Shown: positions 53,418-62,728 of the stretch, in pieces
Position numbering within the stretch: position 1 is the first letter of the stretch
Layout of the letters: each line of letters opens with the position of its first letter
Assembly (NCBI GenBank): GCA_028289345.1
Contig: JANQQL010000020.1
Location: 1 to 64,000, forward strand
Direction of reading: 5' to 3'
Source of the DNA: Planctomycetota bacterium
Lineage (GTDB): Bacteria; Planctomycetota; B15-G4; SIAN01
DNA: 64,000 bases
Notes under the pieces: generated by a model
What the model was told of the DNA's origin: nothing
Databases searched by the model: none
What the model saw: only the letters and a program-made list of their open reading frames with translations
Program-made: the position numbers and the translations under genes

Positions 53418-54719
53418 CTAACCGGACACTCCCAACTTCCGTTGCAAGCGCGCCATGCGCTGACGAAGAGCGCCGGAAATCGGCATCGCGGCAATCTCTC
53501 GCGCCTGCTCGCAAAGGTCCAGGGCGCGGTCCGGCCGTCGTCCTCGGTGCTCTTCCCACTTGGCCAGTTCGATCAAGGCGTCGACGGAGCGCGGATTCGC
53601 AGCGACGGCGTCGCGCAACACCTCTCCCTGTCGTTCCGGTTGACCGAGGCGTCGATACCAGACCGACAGTTCCAACCAGTCCTCCACGTGGCGCCGGGAA
53701 CCATCGACGGTTTCGAGCCACTCGATCGCCCGCGGCCACTTTTTGGAGCGAGCGTAGGCTTTCGCCACGGCCTGCCGTTCGCGGACATCGGTGGGCCTTT
53801 CCACGCGTAAGGAAAGCTCTGCCGCCAGGGAGGTGAGCGACACGATGTCCCACAGATTGTGGCGCAACACTCCTTCGAGTCCGGCTTCTCCCTCTCCCCG
53901 TAGCACTTGAAAGAATGCCTCGGGTGCCGCACTGCCCGGCAAGTCGTCGTGACGCTCGAAGCCAAGCACCTTGCGCTCGAGCATGTTCAGCTTCAGGTTT
54001 CGGTAGCGACCGTGAAACAAGCGCCGGCTCATCCAGTAGAGATCGAAATGATCGCGAGGACGCGGAAACTCGAGGCCCAGAAAACGGGCGCGGTCCACCA
54101 AGCGATGTTCATCGAACGCCTTGCCGAAGAACGTCGCCCATCGCGGCAACCGTTGCAGCTCGTCGACCACGCGGGACAGGCACGCTTCCTCGACGCGCGG
54201 ATCGCGAAACAGAAACTGGCGAACCACCAGCTCCTGGTCGCGGAACTCGCCGATCCCCGTGAGGAAAACGAACACGCCTGCTCCTGCCGAAAGAGAGGTC
54301 GTTTCGGTATCGAGAAAGGCCGTGCCTTCCCAGCAAAACTCCGGAGCGCCCGGCAGATCTGCCAGCTCTTCGAGTTCTTTTCCCGATCGGCGTTGCACCT
54401 CGAACATCGACCACCCGCCGTGAACAAAGTCGCCGGGAAAACGAGTGGTGTAGATTGACCAGCCGTCAAAGCGCTCTTCGTTGGAGGGGGGCGGCGGCGC
54501 TCCCAAACGGCCCGTTTCGTTTCCCGGCGCAGGGTCCCCTGCCAGGTTCGGCGGGGCTTCCTCCTTGGCAGTGTCGCCATCCTCACTCGAACGCTCTTGC
54601 CACGGCTCGAAACGCCGCGGAATCCAAGTCGTCTCGTCTCGAGAGGTGGCCACACGGGGAGCCGGGGGCAATGCTTGCCGCCAGTGCCGACGAAGCTTGT
54701 CCCGCGCCGACCCGCTCAT
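53418..54719 (-). CDS. yprB: YprB-like ribonuclease H-fold 3'-5' exonuclease protein
   Basis: 433 residues from an ATG overlapping the yprA stop (ATGA). The central domain begins TAFLDTETTSLSAGAGVFVF (DxE exonuclease motif I), followed by FGKAFDEHRLVDRARFLG and HFDLYWMSRRLF, and ends GVLRHNLWDIVSLTSLA, with the third acidic motif in NLWDIVSL. The C-terminal 120 residues are TPR-like helices. The N-terminal 90 residues are low complexity. YprA-YprB pairs are known from B. subtilis; the pair probably acts in DNA repair (function reported for the partner helicase). Confidence 0.85.
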   Translation of the reverse strand: MSGSARDKLRRHWRQALPPAPRVATSRDETTWIPRRFEPWQERSSEDGDTAKEEAPPNLAGDPAPGNETGRLGAPPPPSNEERFDGWSIYTTRFPGDFVHGGWSMFEVQRRSGKELEELADLPGAPEFCWEGTAFLDTETTSLSAGAGVFVFLTGIGEFRDQELVVRQFLFRDPRVEEACLSRVVDELQRLPRWATFFGKAFDEHRLVDRARFLGLEFPRPRDHFDLYWMSRRLFHGRYRNLKLNMLERKVLGFERHDDLPGSAAPEAFFQVLRGEGEAGLEGVLRHNLWDIVSLTSLAAELSLRVERPTDVRERQAVAKAYARSKKWPRAIEWLETVDGSRRHVEDWLELSVWYRRLGQPERQGEVLRDAVAANPRSVDALIELAKWEEHRGRRPDRALDLCEQAREIAAMPISGALRQRMARLQRKLGVSG

Positions 54720-57043
54720 GACAGGGACACTCCTTGGTGAAACACTCCCGAAGGAAGGGAGGCCTGGCGCAGAGCGGCCAGGATCGACGTCACGATCGCC
54801 TTGTTGCGCCCTTCTTCGGTCATGGTCGCGCCAATGCATTGCGGACAGCCCTGCTCACATGAGCACTGTCGCAAGACGTCGGCCATCGCATCCAGAACCT
54901 CCTGGATGTGCTGGCAGAGCTTTTCGGCCAGCCCCACGCCACCCGGGGTTTCGTCCCACAGGAACACCGTTGGCCGATCGAAGTGCCTTGCCCGTGGCTC
55001 CACGGTGACTCCCACGTCCGCGGGATCGCACCTCACCCAAAGAGGAACCACCCGGCGGAACAGGTCCGCGAACCCTTGCATCCCCACCCCGAGTTCTTCG
55101 CCGACGAGCGCGTCTCCCCGACGCAAGCGTTCCGGAAGAACCAGCATCAAGCCTTCGGTGTCGAGATCCTCCGGCGGGAGTTGAATGTCCCCGGCGCCGA
55201 TCACCTCGCGCGTGTAGTAGCGGATCTTCTTGTAAACCGGCGCGATCTTGCGCACGCTGACGTCGCCGAACACGATTTCTCCCCGACCGAGAGAACGGCG
55301 CACATCCTCGGTCAGGACTCGTACCTCGGCTTCGACCTCCGCTTCGGTGTAGTAGTCGACATCCACTCGACGAGCGGTGACGCGGCGACCCACGTAGTCC
55401 ATCGACTCCACGTAGTACTGGTCTCCCTGGTGCTGGTAGATGGCCTCCGGATGCACCATGGTCATCGCCGACGGACGGTCGATCTCCGCCATGGGACGGC
55501 TGGTGTCGGCATCGAGAATGACGAAGTTGTCGATGTCTCCGGTCACCAGAGACACCCCGTCCGCAGGAAAGGCCCGCGACGAAAAGTAGTAACGGTCTTC
55601 GACCTTGGCCAGAAGCTTGGCATCGCGGGTCAGGAACTCCAACAGTTCGTGGGTGTCGCCGATTCCTCCGAACTCTTCCGAGTCAGAGAACGGCAACTCG
55701 AACACGGCGCACTTCAGATGCTGAGCGCGGATCACCACGTTGTCCGGGTCCACCGCCACGCTCTCCGCCGGTCCTTCGAACAAGTACTCGGGATGCTGCA
55801 CCACGTACTGGTCTGTGGCCTGGTTGCGTCCGATCAAGACTGTCAAGCTGGCGCGCTCGCGACGGCCGGCCCGACCCGCACGCTGGAGAGTCGAAGCCAC
55901 GGACCCCGGGTAACCGACCAACACCACCACGTCGAGCGAGCCGATGTCGATTCCCAACTCCAACGCGTTGGTGGCGACCACCAGACGGATGCCTCCGTCG
56001 CGAAGCCCGGATTCGATCTCGCGTCGCAACTTCGGCAGGTAGCCTCCGCGGTAGCCCCGCACCAAATTGGGATCGAGTCCGCTCTTGCGAGCGATGTCTT
56101 TCAGATACTTGACCAGGATTTCCACGCCGTTGCGGCTGCGCTCGAAGAAGATGCCATGCAGTCCGGATTCCAGCAGTGCCCTGCCAAGACGCACCGCTTG
56201 TCGGGGAGCAGAACGACGCAAGCCAAGCTGGCGATGCACGACCGGAGGCTTGATCGTGGCGAACAACCGACGACCGCGCGGCGCCGCACTGTGATCGACC
56301 AAGGCGACCTCTTCACCACAGAGCATCTCGGCAAGCTCTCGCGGATTGGCAATGGTGGCCGAGGCGAACACGAAACGAGGATCGCTCCCGTAATGCCGAC
56401 AAAGTCGTTTTAGGCGACGGAACACATTGGCCACGTGACTGCCGTAGATGCCCCGGTAAGTATGGAGTTCGTCGGCGATCACGTGGGTCAAACCGCGGAA
56501 CAGGTGCACCCAGCGACCGTGATGGGGCAGGATGCCGGTGTGCAGCATGAACGGGTTGGTGGCGATGATTTGCCCTTCTTCGCGGACCACTCGGCGCACG
56601 GAAGAAGGGGTGTCACCGTCATACACGTGACTGCGAATTCCCAGGCGTCCCTGATCGACCCAGTGTTGCAGACCCGCCAGCTGGTCCCGGGACAACGCCT
56701 TGGTCGGGTAGAGCGCCAGGACCCGAGCGCTCGGATCCTTTTGCAGTCGCCGCAACACTGGCAAGTGAAAGCAAAGGCTCTTGCCGGAAGCCGTGGGCGT
56801 TGCGACCACCACATGCTCCCCGGCCTCGAGCAAGTCGAAGGCGTCGCGCTGGTGGGGATAGAGCCCCTGGATCCCGGACCCCTTCAGGACCTCCACGAGC
56901 TCTGGGGACAACTGGTCCGGAAAGGGAACCAGACGACCGGGAAATGCCTGGTCCTCATGGACGATGTCGAGCTCGGCGCGCCGATCGGTGGCCCTCCATC
57001 GATCGATCAGACCTTCGACGTCCGAAGAGGAGCCGCGAAACAC
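54716..57043 (-). CDS. yprA: YprA-like DEAD/DEAH-box helicase with DUF1998 domain
   Basis: 775 residues from the GTG at 57043, matching the B. subtilis family length and start position (about 55 residues before the Walker A). The frame is open much further but overlaps the divergent gene. Motifs: LYPHQRDAFDLL (Q), VVVATPTASGKSLC (I), VLALYPTKALSRDQLAGLQ (Ia), VIADELHTYRG (II, DELH), FASATIANP (III), ATNALELGIDIGSLDVVVLVGYPGS (V) and QRAGRAGRRE (VI). C-terminal DUF1998 zinc domain with CSCEQGCPQCIG (four Cys). Translationally coupled to yprB. Confidence 0.9.
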   Translation of the reverse strand: MFRGSSSDVEGLIDRWRATDRRAELDIVHEDQAFPGRLVPFPDQLSPELVEVLKGSGIQGLYPHQRDAFDLLEAGEHVVVATPTASGKSLCFHLPVLRRLQKDPSARVLALYPTKALSRDQLAGLQHWVDQGRLGIRSHVYDGDTPSSVRRVVREEGQIIATNPFMLHTGILPHHGRWVHLFRGLTHVIADELHTYRGIYGSHVANVFRRLKRLCRHYGSDPRFVFASATIANPRELAEMLCGEEVALVDHSAAPRGRRLFATIKPPVVHRQLGLRRSAPRQAVRLGRALLESGLHGIFFERSRNGVEILVKYLKDIARKSGLDPNLVRGYRGGYLPKLRREIESGLRDGGIRLVVATNALELGIDIGSLDVVVLVGYPGSVASTLQRAGRAGRRERASLTVLIGRNQATDQYVVQHPEYLFEGPAESVAVDPDNVVIRAQHLKCAVFELPFSDSEEFGGIGDTHELLEFLTRDAKLLAKVEDRYYFSSRAFPADGVSLVTGDIDNFVILDADTSRPMAEIDRPSAMTMVHPEAIYQHQGDQYYVESMDYVGRRVTARRVDVDYYTEAEVEAEVRVLTEDVRRSLGRGEIVFGDVSVRKIAPVYKKIRYYTREVIGAGDIQLPPEDLDTEGLMLVLPERLRRGDALVGEELGVGMQGFADLFRRVVPLWVRCDPADVGVTVEPRARHFDRPTVFLWDETPGGVGLAEKLCQHIQEVLDAMADVLRQCSCEQGCPQCIGATMTEEGRNKAIVTSILAALRQASLPSGVFHQGVSLS

Positions 57044-57409
57044 CGCTCTCTTGCGGTCCGGTTGGTCCGACCTGTTCTTCCTGGGCCGGATCGCGGTTGA
57101 TTCGCGTTCCCGAGAAGGGACGGCTTTGGGTCCACCGCCACCACCTGATTCTTGGAGTCCAACTTCCTTCGAAAGTCTCCACTGGGAGGGTTCTTCCGCA
57201 TGCACGGGACGGACCTCTCTCTTCCCCCATCGCCCCATCGAAAGGCGACGCTGTGCTGACGAACGGACCGGGCACCATACGCAGAACCAAACGAAACACG
57301 AACACCGTTTTGCGGAATCCTTGGCCGACTCCCCCGGAACTTCCGATGGGCAAGAGATGGCCCTGATCCTCCGGGGCCATCTCGGAGGCGCCCCGGGCCA
57401 TCGCAATCC
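57044..57409. other. 366-bp divergent intergenic region, yprA / DUF1624 gene
   Basis: No tRNA, ribosomal RNA or repeat is recognised. The minus-strand yprA frame stays open through it, giving alternative starts (ATG 57238, GTG 57205), but the sequence lacks helicase homology. No convincing promoter boxes seen; it must carry promoters for both diverging genes. Confidence 0.4.
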
Positions 57410-58579
57410 ATGAACCAGCTTCTCGAACGTTCGAAGTCGCCTTCCCTCGGTCCCGTGGAGCCGAACCCGGCCCCGCCTGCCCGGCGGCTGGCTGCCGTCG
57501 ACGGATTGCGCGGCCTCGTCATGGTTCTGATGGCACTCGACCACGCCTCGATTTCCTTCAACGCGGGGAGATTGAGTGAGGACTCGGCGGCATTGTTCCA
57601 GGCGGGCTCGGCCCTCCCGCTCGCTCAGTTCTTCACCCGCTGGATCACCCATCTTTGTGCGCCCACGTTTCTGTTCCTGGCGGGCCTTTCGGTGGCCTGC
57701 AGCATCCGCCGACGTCAGGAACGTGGACACCGCGAGCGGTCCATCGATCAACACCTCGCGACGCGTGGATTGCTGATCGCCTCGCTCGATCCACTGATGT
57801 TCTGGGTGGGAACCGGCACCCCTCAATTCCAGGTACTGTTTGCCATTGGCGTGAGCTTGATCGCCATGGTGCTCGTGCGACGTCTCGCGACACGGTGGTT
57901 GCTGCTGTGGGTGCTTGTTTGGTTTGGCGCTGGTGAGATTGTCTCGGGTCAGGTTTGGGCGGACGACTGGACCGCGCCGGGGTGGGCAACGATCTTGCTC
58001 GTCCCCGGGGACTCTCCCCTTCCCGTTCTGTACCCAGTCGTGCCTTGGCTCACGTTGATGATGCTTGGCGTCGTGTTTGGACGACTCTGGAGCAACGATT
58101 CGGATTCTATTTCGGGAGGTCGTGGGACACGCCTGCTGTTGGCTTCCGGTTATGGATTGCTGGCAATGTTCCTGACGGTGCGCGGCTTCAACAACTATGG
58201 AAACATGTTCCTGCCACGGTTCGATTCCTCAATTGCTGAGTGGCTCCATGTCAGCAAGTATCCCCCGAGCCTGAGTTTCGTAGCCCTCGAGTGCGGCATC
58301 CTGATGCTCGCTCTTGGGTGCTGGAGCCGATGGCAGACTCACCACTCGGGCGGTGACAACAGTGTCCTGCAAGTGTTCGGTCAAACCTCGCTGTTCTTCT
58401 ACATTCTTCATCGAATCCCGATGAAGGCACTCGCAGCTTGGTGTCCGGACTGGCGGCACGGGGGATTGCTACAGACCTACGCGATGACTGTCGCGATCTG
58501 TGTGGCGATGTACCCACTTTGCCGCGGCTACCGAAGCTACAAGCGCAAGCATCCCCGAAGCCTGGCGCGCTTCCTCTGA
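57410..58579 (+). CDS. DUF1624 membrane protein (heparan-alpha-glucosaminide acetyltransferase-like)
   Basis: 389 residues. RLAAVDGLRGLVMVLMALDHAS is the diagnostic start of the DUF1624/HGSNAT-cat family, with the His in LDH expected to carry acyl groups. About nine membrane helices follow, including HLCAPTFLFLAGLSVACSIR, VLYPVVPWLTLMMLGVVFGR and LFFYILHRIPMKAL. Family members move acyl groups across the membrane to sugars. The gene lies 16 bp before the next membrane protein gene, likely one operon. Confidence 0.88.
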   Translation: MNQLLERSKSPSLGPVEPNPAPPARRLAAVDGLRGLVMVLMALDHASISFNAGRLSEDSAALFQAGSALPLAQFFTRWITHLCAPTFLFLAGLSVACSIRRRQERGHRERSIDQHLATRGLLIASLDPLMFWVGTGTPQFQVLFAIGVSLIAMVLVRRLATRWLLLWVLVWFGAGEIVSGQVWADDWTAPGWATILLVPGDSPLPVLYPVVPWLTLMMLGVVFGRLWSNDSDSISGGRGTRLLLASGYGLLAMFLTVRGFNNYGNMFLPRFDSSIAEWLHVSKYPPSLSFVALECGILMLALGCWSRWQTHHSGGDNSVLQVFGQTSLFFYILHRIPMKALAAWCPDWRHGGLLQTYAMTVAICVAMYPLCRGYRSYKRKHPRSLARFL

Positions 58580-58595
58580 ACTCGGACCGGATTCC

Positions 58596-59819
58596 ATGAT
58601 TCCTGTCATTTCTGACCCAAGATCGAGCTGGCTCGAATCCCCGCGCTGGGACTTCGTCTGGATCCTGAACGGCCTTTGGCTACTGCCATTGATCTTGCTG
58701 TCGCTGGCCGTGGGACAGTCCTCGTTCTTCCTTTGGGCGTCCTCGGGGGCAATGCTCTTGACCCTTTGGGGAGGCCACATTCTTTCTCCCATCGTGACCG
58801 CCTGGTCCAGCGCCCCCCTGCGCCAATCCATGATGACTCACCCAACCAAATACTTGTGGATGCCGCTTCTGGTGCTGGTTGCTTCGGTCCTGGCCGCCAT
58901 GCTCGGGCTGCACTGGTCAAAGACCTGGTTGCCCTCTTCGATCGGCCAGCACTTCGACTTCCACATTCTCCTGGTGTACACGTTCCTGGTTTGGAACACC
59001 TGGCACTTCTGTGGTCAACACTTCGGCGTGCTCTCCATCTACCGGATTCGGGCCCAGGAATTCTCGGCCCAAGTGCGCCGCTTGGACCGGTGGTTCTGTG
59101 TGGTGCAGATTTGCGTGCTCTTGCCCATCGCCTGGTACACCCAGTCCCAGCGCCTCGGACCGTTGTTCCAGTACTTGCCCGTCCCCCCGTCCGGAGCAAC
59201 CCTCGCCCGCACCGTCGCGCTCGTCTCTGGATTGCTGAGTGTCGCGGTCCTGGTGGCCGAGTCTCAGCGAAACACTCGGTCGTGGCCTCGCCTCGCCTAC
59301 CTGCTCACCATTGGCTTGCAGCCCGTGTTGGCGACCGTGTCCTATCCGCTATTCAACATGGCGTTGTTCACCGCCAGCCACTGGATCATTGCTTTGGCCC
59401 TCTCCGGGCGCATTCTGACTGGGCTCTCCAGTCGCGCGCAAGTTCGCCACCCGCGCCGGTGGTGGCGCTTCCATGGAATCATGGCCGCTTTTGCAGCCGC
59501 CTCGGTCTGCATGTATGCCGTGTTCTGGCACCCGTGGTTGATCGGGGAGGGCAAGTACTTGTTCACCGAGGCCTTCCTCCGTGAACCCGTCATCGCCGTC
59601 GCCCACGCCAGCGCCACTCTGCCCGGGGCGCTCCTCGCCGGACTTTACTTCGGGATCACCTTCGTCCACTTCCTGTACGACCGCTACGTCTACGCCTTCC
59701 GCCGACCGGCGATCCGCGAGGGCATCGCCCCTCACTTGTTCGCCCCGCTGCTGGACAAGCCGAGAAGACGCAGGACGGCGCTGTCGAACCAACGCGAACG
59801 AGCCTCAGCGATCCACTGA
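58596..59819 (+). CDS. polytopic membrane protein with conserved-looking histidines, unknown function
   Basis: 407 residues, ATG at 58596. About nine hydrophobic segments. Histidines cluster in or near the membrane: GQHFDFHILL, WNTWHFCGQHFGVLSIYR, FTASHWIIAL and ITFVHFLYDRYVYAF. The HxxxH spacing recalls metal-dependent membrane enzymes (desaturase or Brp/Blh-like), but no full family signature is visible, so function is not assigned. Co-transcribed with the DUF1624 acyltransferase and convergent with the kinase gene. Confidence 0.75.
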   Translation: MIPVISDPRSSWLESPRWDFVWILNGLWLLPLILLSLAVGQSSFFLWASSGAMLLTLWGGHILSPIVTAWSSAPLRQSMMTHPTKYLWMPLLVLVASVLAAMLGLHWSKTWLPSSIGQHFDFHILLVYTFLVWNTWHFCGQHFGVLSIYRIRAQEFSAQVRRLDRWFCVVQICVLLPIAWYTQSQRLGPLFQYLPVPPSGATLARTVALVSGLLSVAVLVAESQRNTRSWPRLAYLLTIGLQPVLATVSYPLFNMALFTASHWIIALALSGRILTGLSSRAQVRHPRRWWRFHGIMAAFAAASVCMYAVFWHPWLIGEGKYLFTEAFLREPVIAVAHASATLPGALLAGLYFGITFVHFLYDRYVYAFRRPAIREGIAPHLFAPLLDKPRRRRTALSNQRERASAIH

Positions 59820-59829
59820 CGTCTTGCCG

Positions 59830-62616
59830 TCAACGACCGCGGAGGAGTGAGGCGAGAGTCTGTCGGCGTTGCTGCTCGGGGTGGTTCGGTGGGAACTCGG
59901 CAGACAACTGATTGTCCTCGATGAGCTTCTGCGCGTCCTCAACTCGATCGAGCCTGATCAGCAGGCGGAGGCAAGCGTCCAATGCACCGCCGACCTCGGG
60001 AGTGTGGTCCGGCAACTTCTGACGGTAAGCCGTGAGACTGCGCTCGAGCAGGGGAAGGGACTCGTCCCAACGCTCTTGCAACGCCAGACATTGTCCAAGC
60101 CGCCGACTTGCCCTGGCCACCGAGAGCGTGTTGTCGCCGACAATCCGATCCGACACTTCCGAGGCTTCGGTCGCAGCCTCCTCGGCGGCGTCCAGCTCCT
60201 CCAACCCCTCGTAGATCTCCGCGAGACCACAGAGGAACAACACCGTCCCCGGCGTGTCGTAGTCGTCCAGCTCGAACATTCGCTCCTGGAACTCCAGGTA
60301 TCGGTCCAGACTTCGCTCCAGATCTCCTCGCCCTCGGTCGACCAGAACGAGTGCTTGCAGAATGGAGATGGTGTTGGAGCTGGTCAGCCCGCGCGCTTCC
60401 TCACTGAAGCCCAAGGCGGCTTCGAAGGATTCCTCGGCGCCCTCCAGGTCGTTCAAGCGGAGCGCCGCCGTGCCGAGATAAAAGTGGATGAAGGCGTGTT
60501 CTTCGCCGAACTGAACCGCATCCTCGTAGAGATCGAGAGCTTTCACGCACCACTGTCGCGCTTCCTGCGGTCGCTGTTGCTCGAGTCTTTGCTTGGCGAA
60601 CTCGAGAAGAACATGCCCGTAGACGCCGCTCGTTCCCAGGTTTCGAGTTCGTTCGAGAGCCTCCTCAAAGCACTCTTCGGCCTTCTGCAACTCGCCCAGT
60701 GCCCGCCACGCGGTCCCGAGCCGGTAGCAGGTATTGCCGATCTCGTAATTCGAGTTCGAGCTACGGGACCGCATGATCTCGAGGACGTGCTGGTAGAGAG
60801 GGATGGCCTCCTGCGGGCGCCCACTCCGGGCAAGATTGAGGGCAAGCAGTCGTTCGATGTAGGCGACCTCGACGTGGTCCTCGTGAAACTGCTGGCGACG
60901 GATGTCGAGAGCCTGGCGGAGGATCTTCTCGGATTCCGCAAGCTGGCCCAGGGACGTCAGGTTGCCGGCAAGTCTCACCCGACTTTCGAGGGCGTCGTAC
61001 GAATCGGTGTCACCGAGGGCGTCGTGGATCTGCAAGCACTCGCGCAACAACGCGACCGTGTCGGAGACGCGTTTGGCTCCGAGTGCGAGGCGGGCGAGGG
61101 TTCGCGCCACGGGAAGGCTGATCTCACCGAGCGCCTCGGTCTGGAGAGCCCGCGCCTGGTCCAGCAATTCGAATCCCTCGTCGGTCTTCTTCTGCTGCAT
61201 GAGTGTTGCGCCCAGCAAGCCCATGGACTCCGCCAGGCGCAGCGTGTCGTCGGACCCGAGGGAGCGGTAGATCTGCATCGCGGCTTCGGCGTGCTCGGCC
61301 GTCGGCTCGACCACCTTCAGTCGTTCGCAAATCTGAGCCAGGGTCAGATGAACGTCCGCTCGAGCGCGAGGATGCTCCTGGAGGCGTCGGAAGACCCCCT
61401 GACCGGCACGGTTGAGGGTCTCGGTGAGCGTGACCTGATCGCCATCCCGACTGTCCACCACACCGAACATGTCATCCAGCAGGAAAGACAGAATCGTGTT
61501 CGCCCGCTGCGCCTCGTCCTCCGCCCGGACCTGAGATCGCCGCGTCTTCTGGTTCATGATCGCCAGACTCGAGGTCACGATCACCATCGACAGGAACAGG
61601 ACCGCGGCACTGGCAAACGGCCAGGGGTGTCGGCGAACCGACTTGGCGAGCTGGCTCCAGGCGCTGGGAGGCACGGCCGTCACCGGTTCGCCGCGAAGAC
61701 ATCGGTGGGCATCGTCGGCGAGCGCGTCGAGGGTTTGGTAGCGACGATCCCGATCCAGCTCGATCGCTTTGAGGATGATCGCCTCTTGATCGCGGCTCAC
61801 CCGTCCCTCCAGGGTGGAGGGTCGAACGGGAGTCTGGGTGCGAAGGGCGTCCAGCCAGGACGCCAGTCTTCCCGTCGCCGTGTAGGGCAGTCGCCCGGTC
61901 AACATCTCGTAGAACAGGACCCCGAGAGAATACACGTCGGTCCGGACGTCGAGACTGCGAGTCTCTCCGCGAAGTTGCTCCGGCGAGGCGTAGGCAAGCG
62001 TCCCGGCAAAATCGAGACGGGTGGTGACTGACACCGGCTCTCCTGTCTCGGGATCGAAGCGCCGGGCCAGACCAAAGTCGAGAACCCGAGGCTGCCCTCC
62101 CTCATCCACCAGGATGTTGGAAGGCTTCAGGTCGTGGTGGATCACTCCCCGCTGATGGGCGTGGCGGACTGCGTCGCAGATCTTCCAGAACATTTCGAGC
62201 TTCTGATCGATCGTCGGAGGCGTCTCTCCTTGTCCTTTCGACCAATCCGTCACCGGAATGCCGTGCACCCACTCCATGACGAGAACTGGTTCGTGGCCAA
62301 AGGAACGGTGGGAGTGGACTTTGACGACTCCCGGATGATCCAGGGACCTGGCTGCGGCAATCTCCCGATCGAGCCGGTGACGAGCATCGGGGGTCGCCAG
62401 GGTGCCGCCCAGCAGGCGCTTGACCGCGACCTCTTCGCCCGATTGGTTGTCGTAGGCCTTGAGAACGATCCCCTGGCCACCACGACTGACCTCTTCGAGG
62501 AGTTCGAGCCCTCCGATTTCTCCGTAGGAGATCTCCCGCCGCGCGAGTCGCGCCAGTTCCAGCCACTGATCGCCATCCGCCTCGAGGGCGAATCCCTGAG
62601 GGAGTTCCGGAATCAT
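59830..62616 (-). CDS. membrane Ser/Thr protein kinase with TPR sensor region
   Basis: 928 residues. Kinase domain about 38-320: LLEEVSRGGQGIVLKAY (glycine loop), EEVAVKRLL (Lys), GVIHHDLKPSNILVDE (catalytic loop HHD instead of HRD), VLDFGLARRF (DFG), GTLAYASPEQL (APE region), TDVYSLGVLFYEMLTG. Membrane helix about 338-360 (PWPFASAAVLFLSMVIVTSSLAI). The remaining 560 residues are tetratricopeptide repeats. It is divergent from an ECF sigma gene, a planctomycete arrangement in which the kinase is thought to control the sigma factor. Confidence 0.92.
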   Translation of the reverse strand: MIPELPQGFALEADGDQWLELARLARREISYGEIGGLELLEEVSRGGQGIVLKAYDNQSGEEVAVKRLLGGTLATPDARHRLDREIAAARSLDHPGVVKVHSHRSFGHEPVLVMEWVHGIPVTDWSKGQGETPPTIDQKLEMFWKICDAVRHAHQRGVIHHDLKPSNILVDEGGQPRVLDFGLARRFDPETGEPVSVTTRLDFAGTLAYASPEQLRGETRSLDVRTDVYSLGVLFYEMLTGRLPYTATGRLASWLDALRTQTPVRPSTLEGRVSRDQEAIILKAIELDRDRRYQTLDALADDAHRCLRGEPVTAVPPSAWSQLAKSVRRHPWPFASAAVLFLSMVIVTSSLAIMNQKTRRSQVRAEDEAQRANTILSFLLDDMFGVVDSRDGDQVTLTETLNRAGQGVFRRLQEHPRARADVHLTLAQICERLKVVEPTAEHAEAAMQIYRSLGSDDTLRLAESMGLLGATLMQQKKTDEGFELLDQARALQTEALGEISLPVARTLARLALGAKRVSDTVALLRECLQIHDALGDTDSYDALESRVRLAGNLTSLGQLAESEKILRQALDIRRQQFHEDHVEVAYIERLLALNLARSGRPQEAIPLYQHVLEIMRSRSSNSNYEIGNTCYRLGTAWRALGELQKAEECFEEALERTRNLGTSGVYGHVLLEFAKQRLEQQRPQEARQWCVKALDLYEDAVQFGEEHAFIHFYLGTAALRLNDLEGAEESFEAALGFSEEARGLTSSNTISILQALVLVDRGRGDLERSLDRYLEFQERMFELDDYDTPGTVLFLCGLAEIYEGLEELDAAEEAATEASEVSDRIVGDNTLSVARASRRLGQCLALQERWDESLPLLERSLTAYRQKLPDHTPEVGGALDACLRLLIRLDRVEDAQKLIEDNQLSAEFPPNHPEQQRRQTLASLLRGR

Positions 62617-62728
62617 GGGTTCCTTGCCACCAGAGCCGAGAGACTCTTACAGGACATAGGTAGGGAAGCCGGACCGAACATCTGACACGAATTCCTGCAG
62701 TTTCTCGAGCCGTGCGCCTGCTTGCTCT

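Noticed and set aside
54719..57043. Helicase-nuclease pair considered as an anti-phage defence system
   Set aside because: It matches the known YprA-YprB housekeeping pair, with no other defence gene nearby.
57044..57826. N-terminal extension of the YprA helicase frame
   Set aside because: It overlaps the divergent DUF1624 gene and lacks helicase-like sequence; the GTG at 57043 gives the family's usual start.
59869..62031. 720-codon plus-strand frame
   Set aside because: Antisense to the kinase-TPR gene; the composition is that of a GC-rich shadow and no family is seen.
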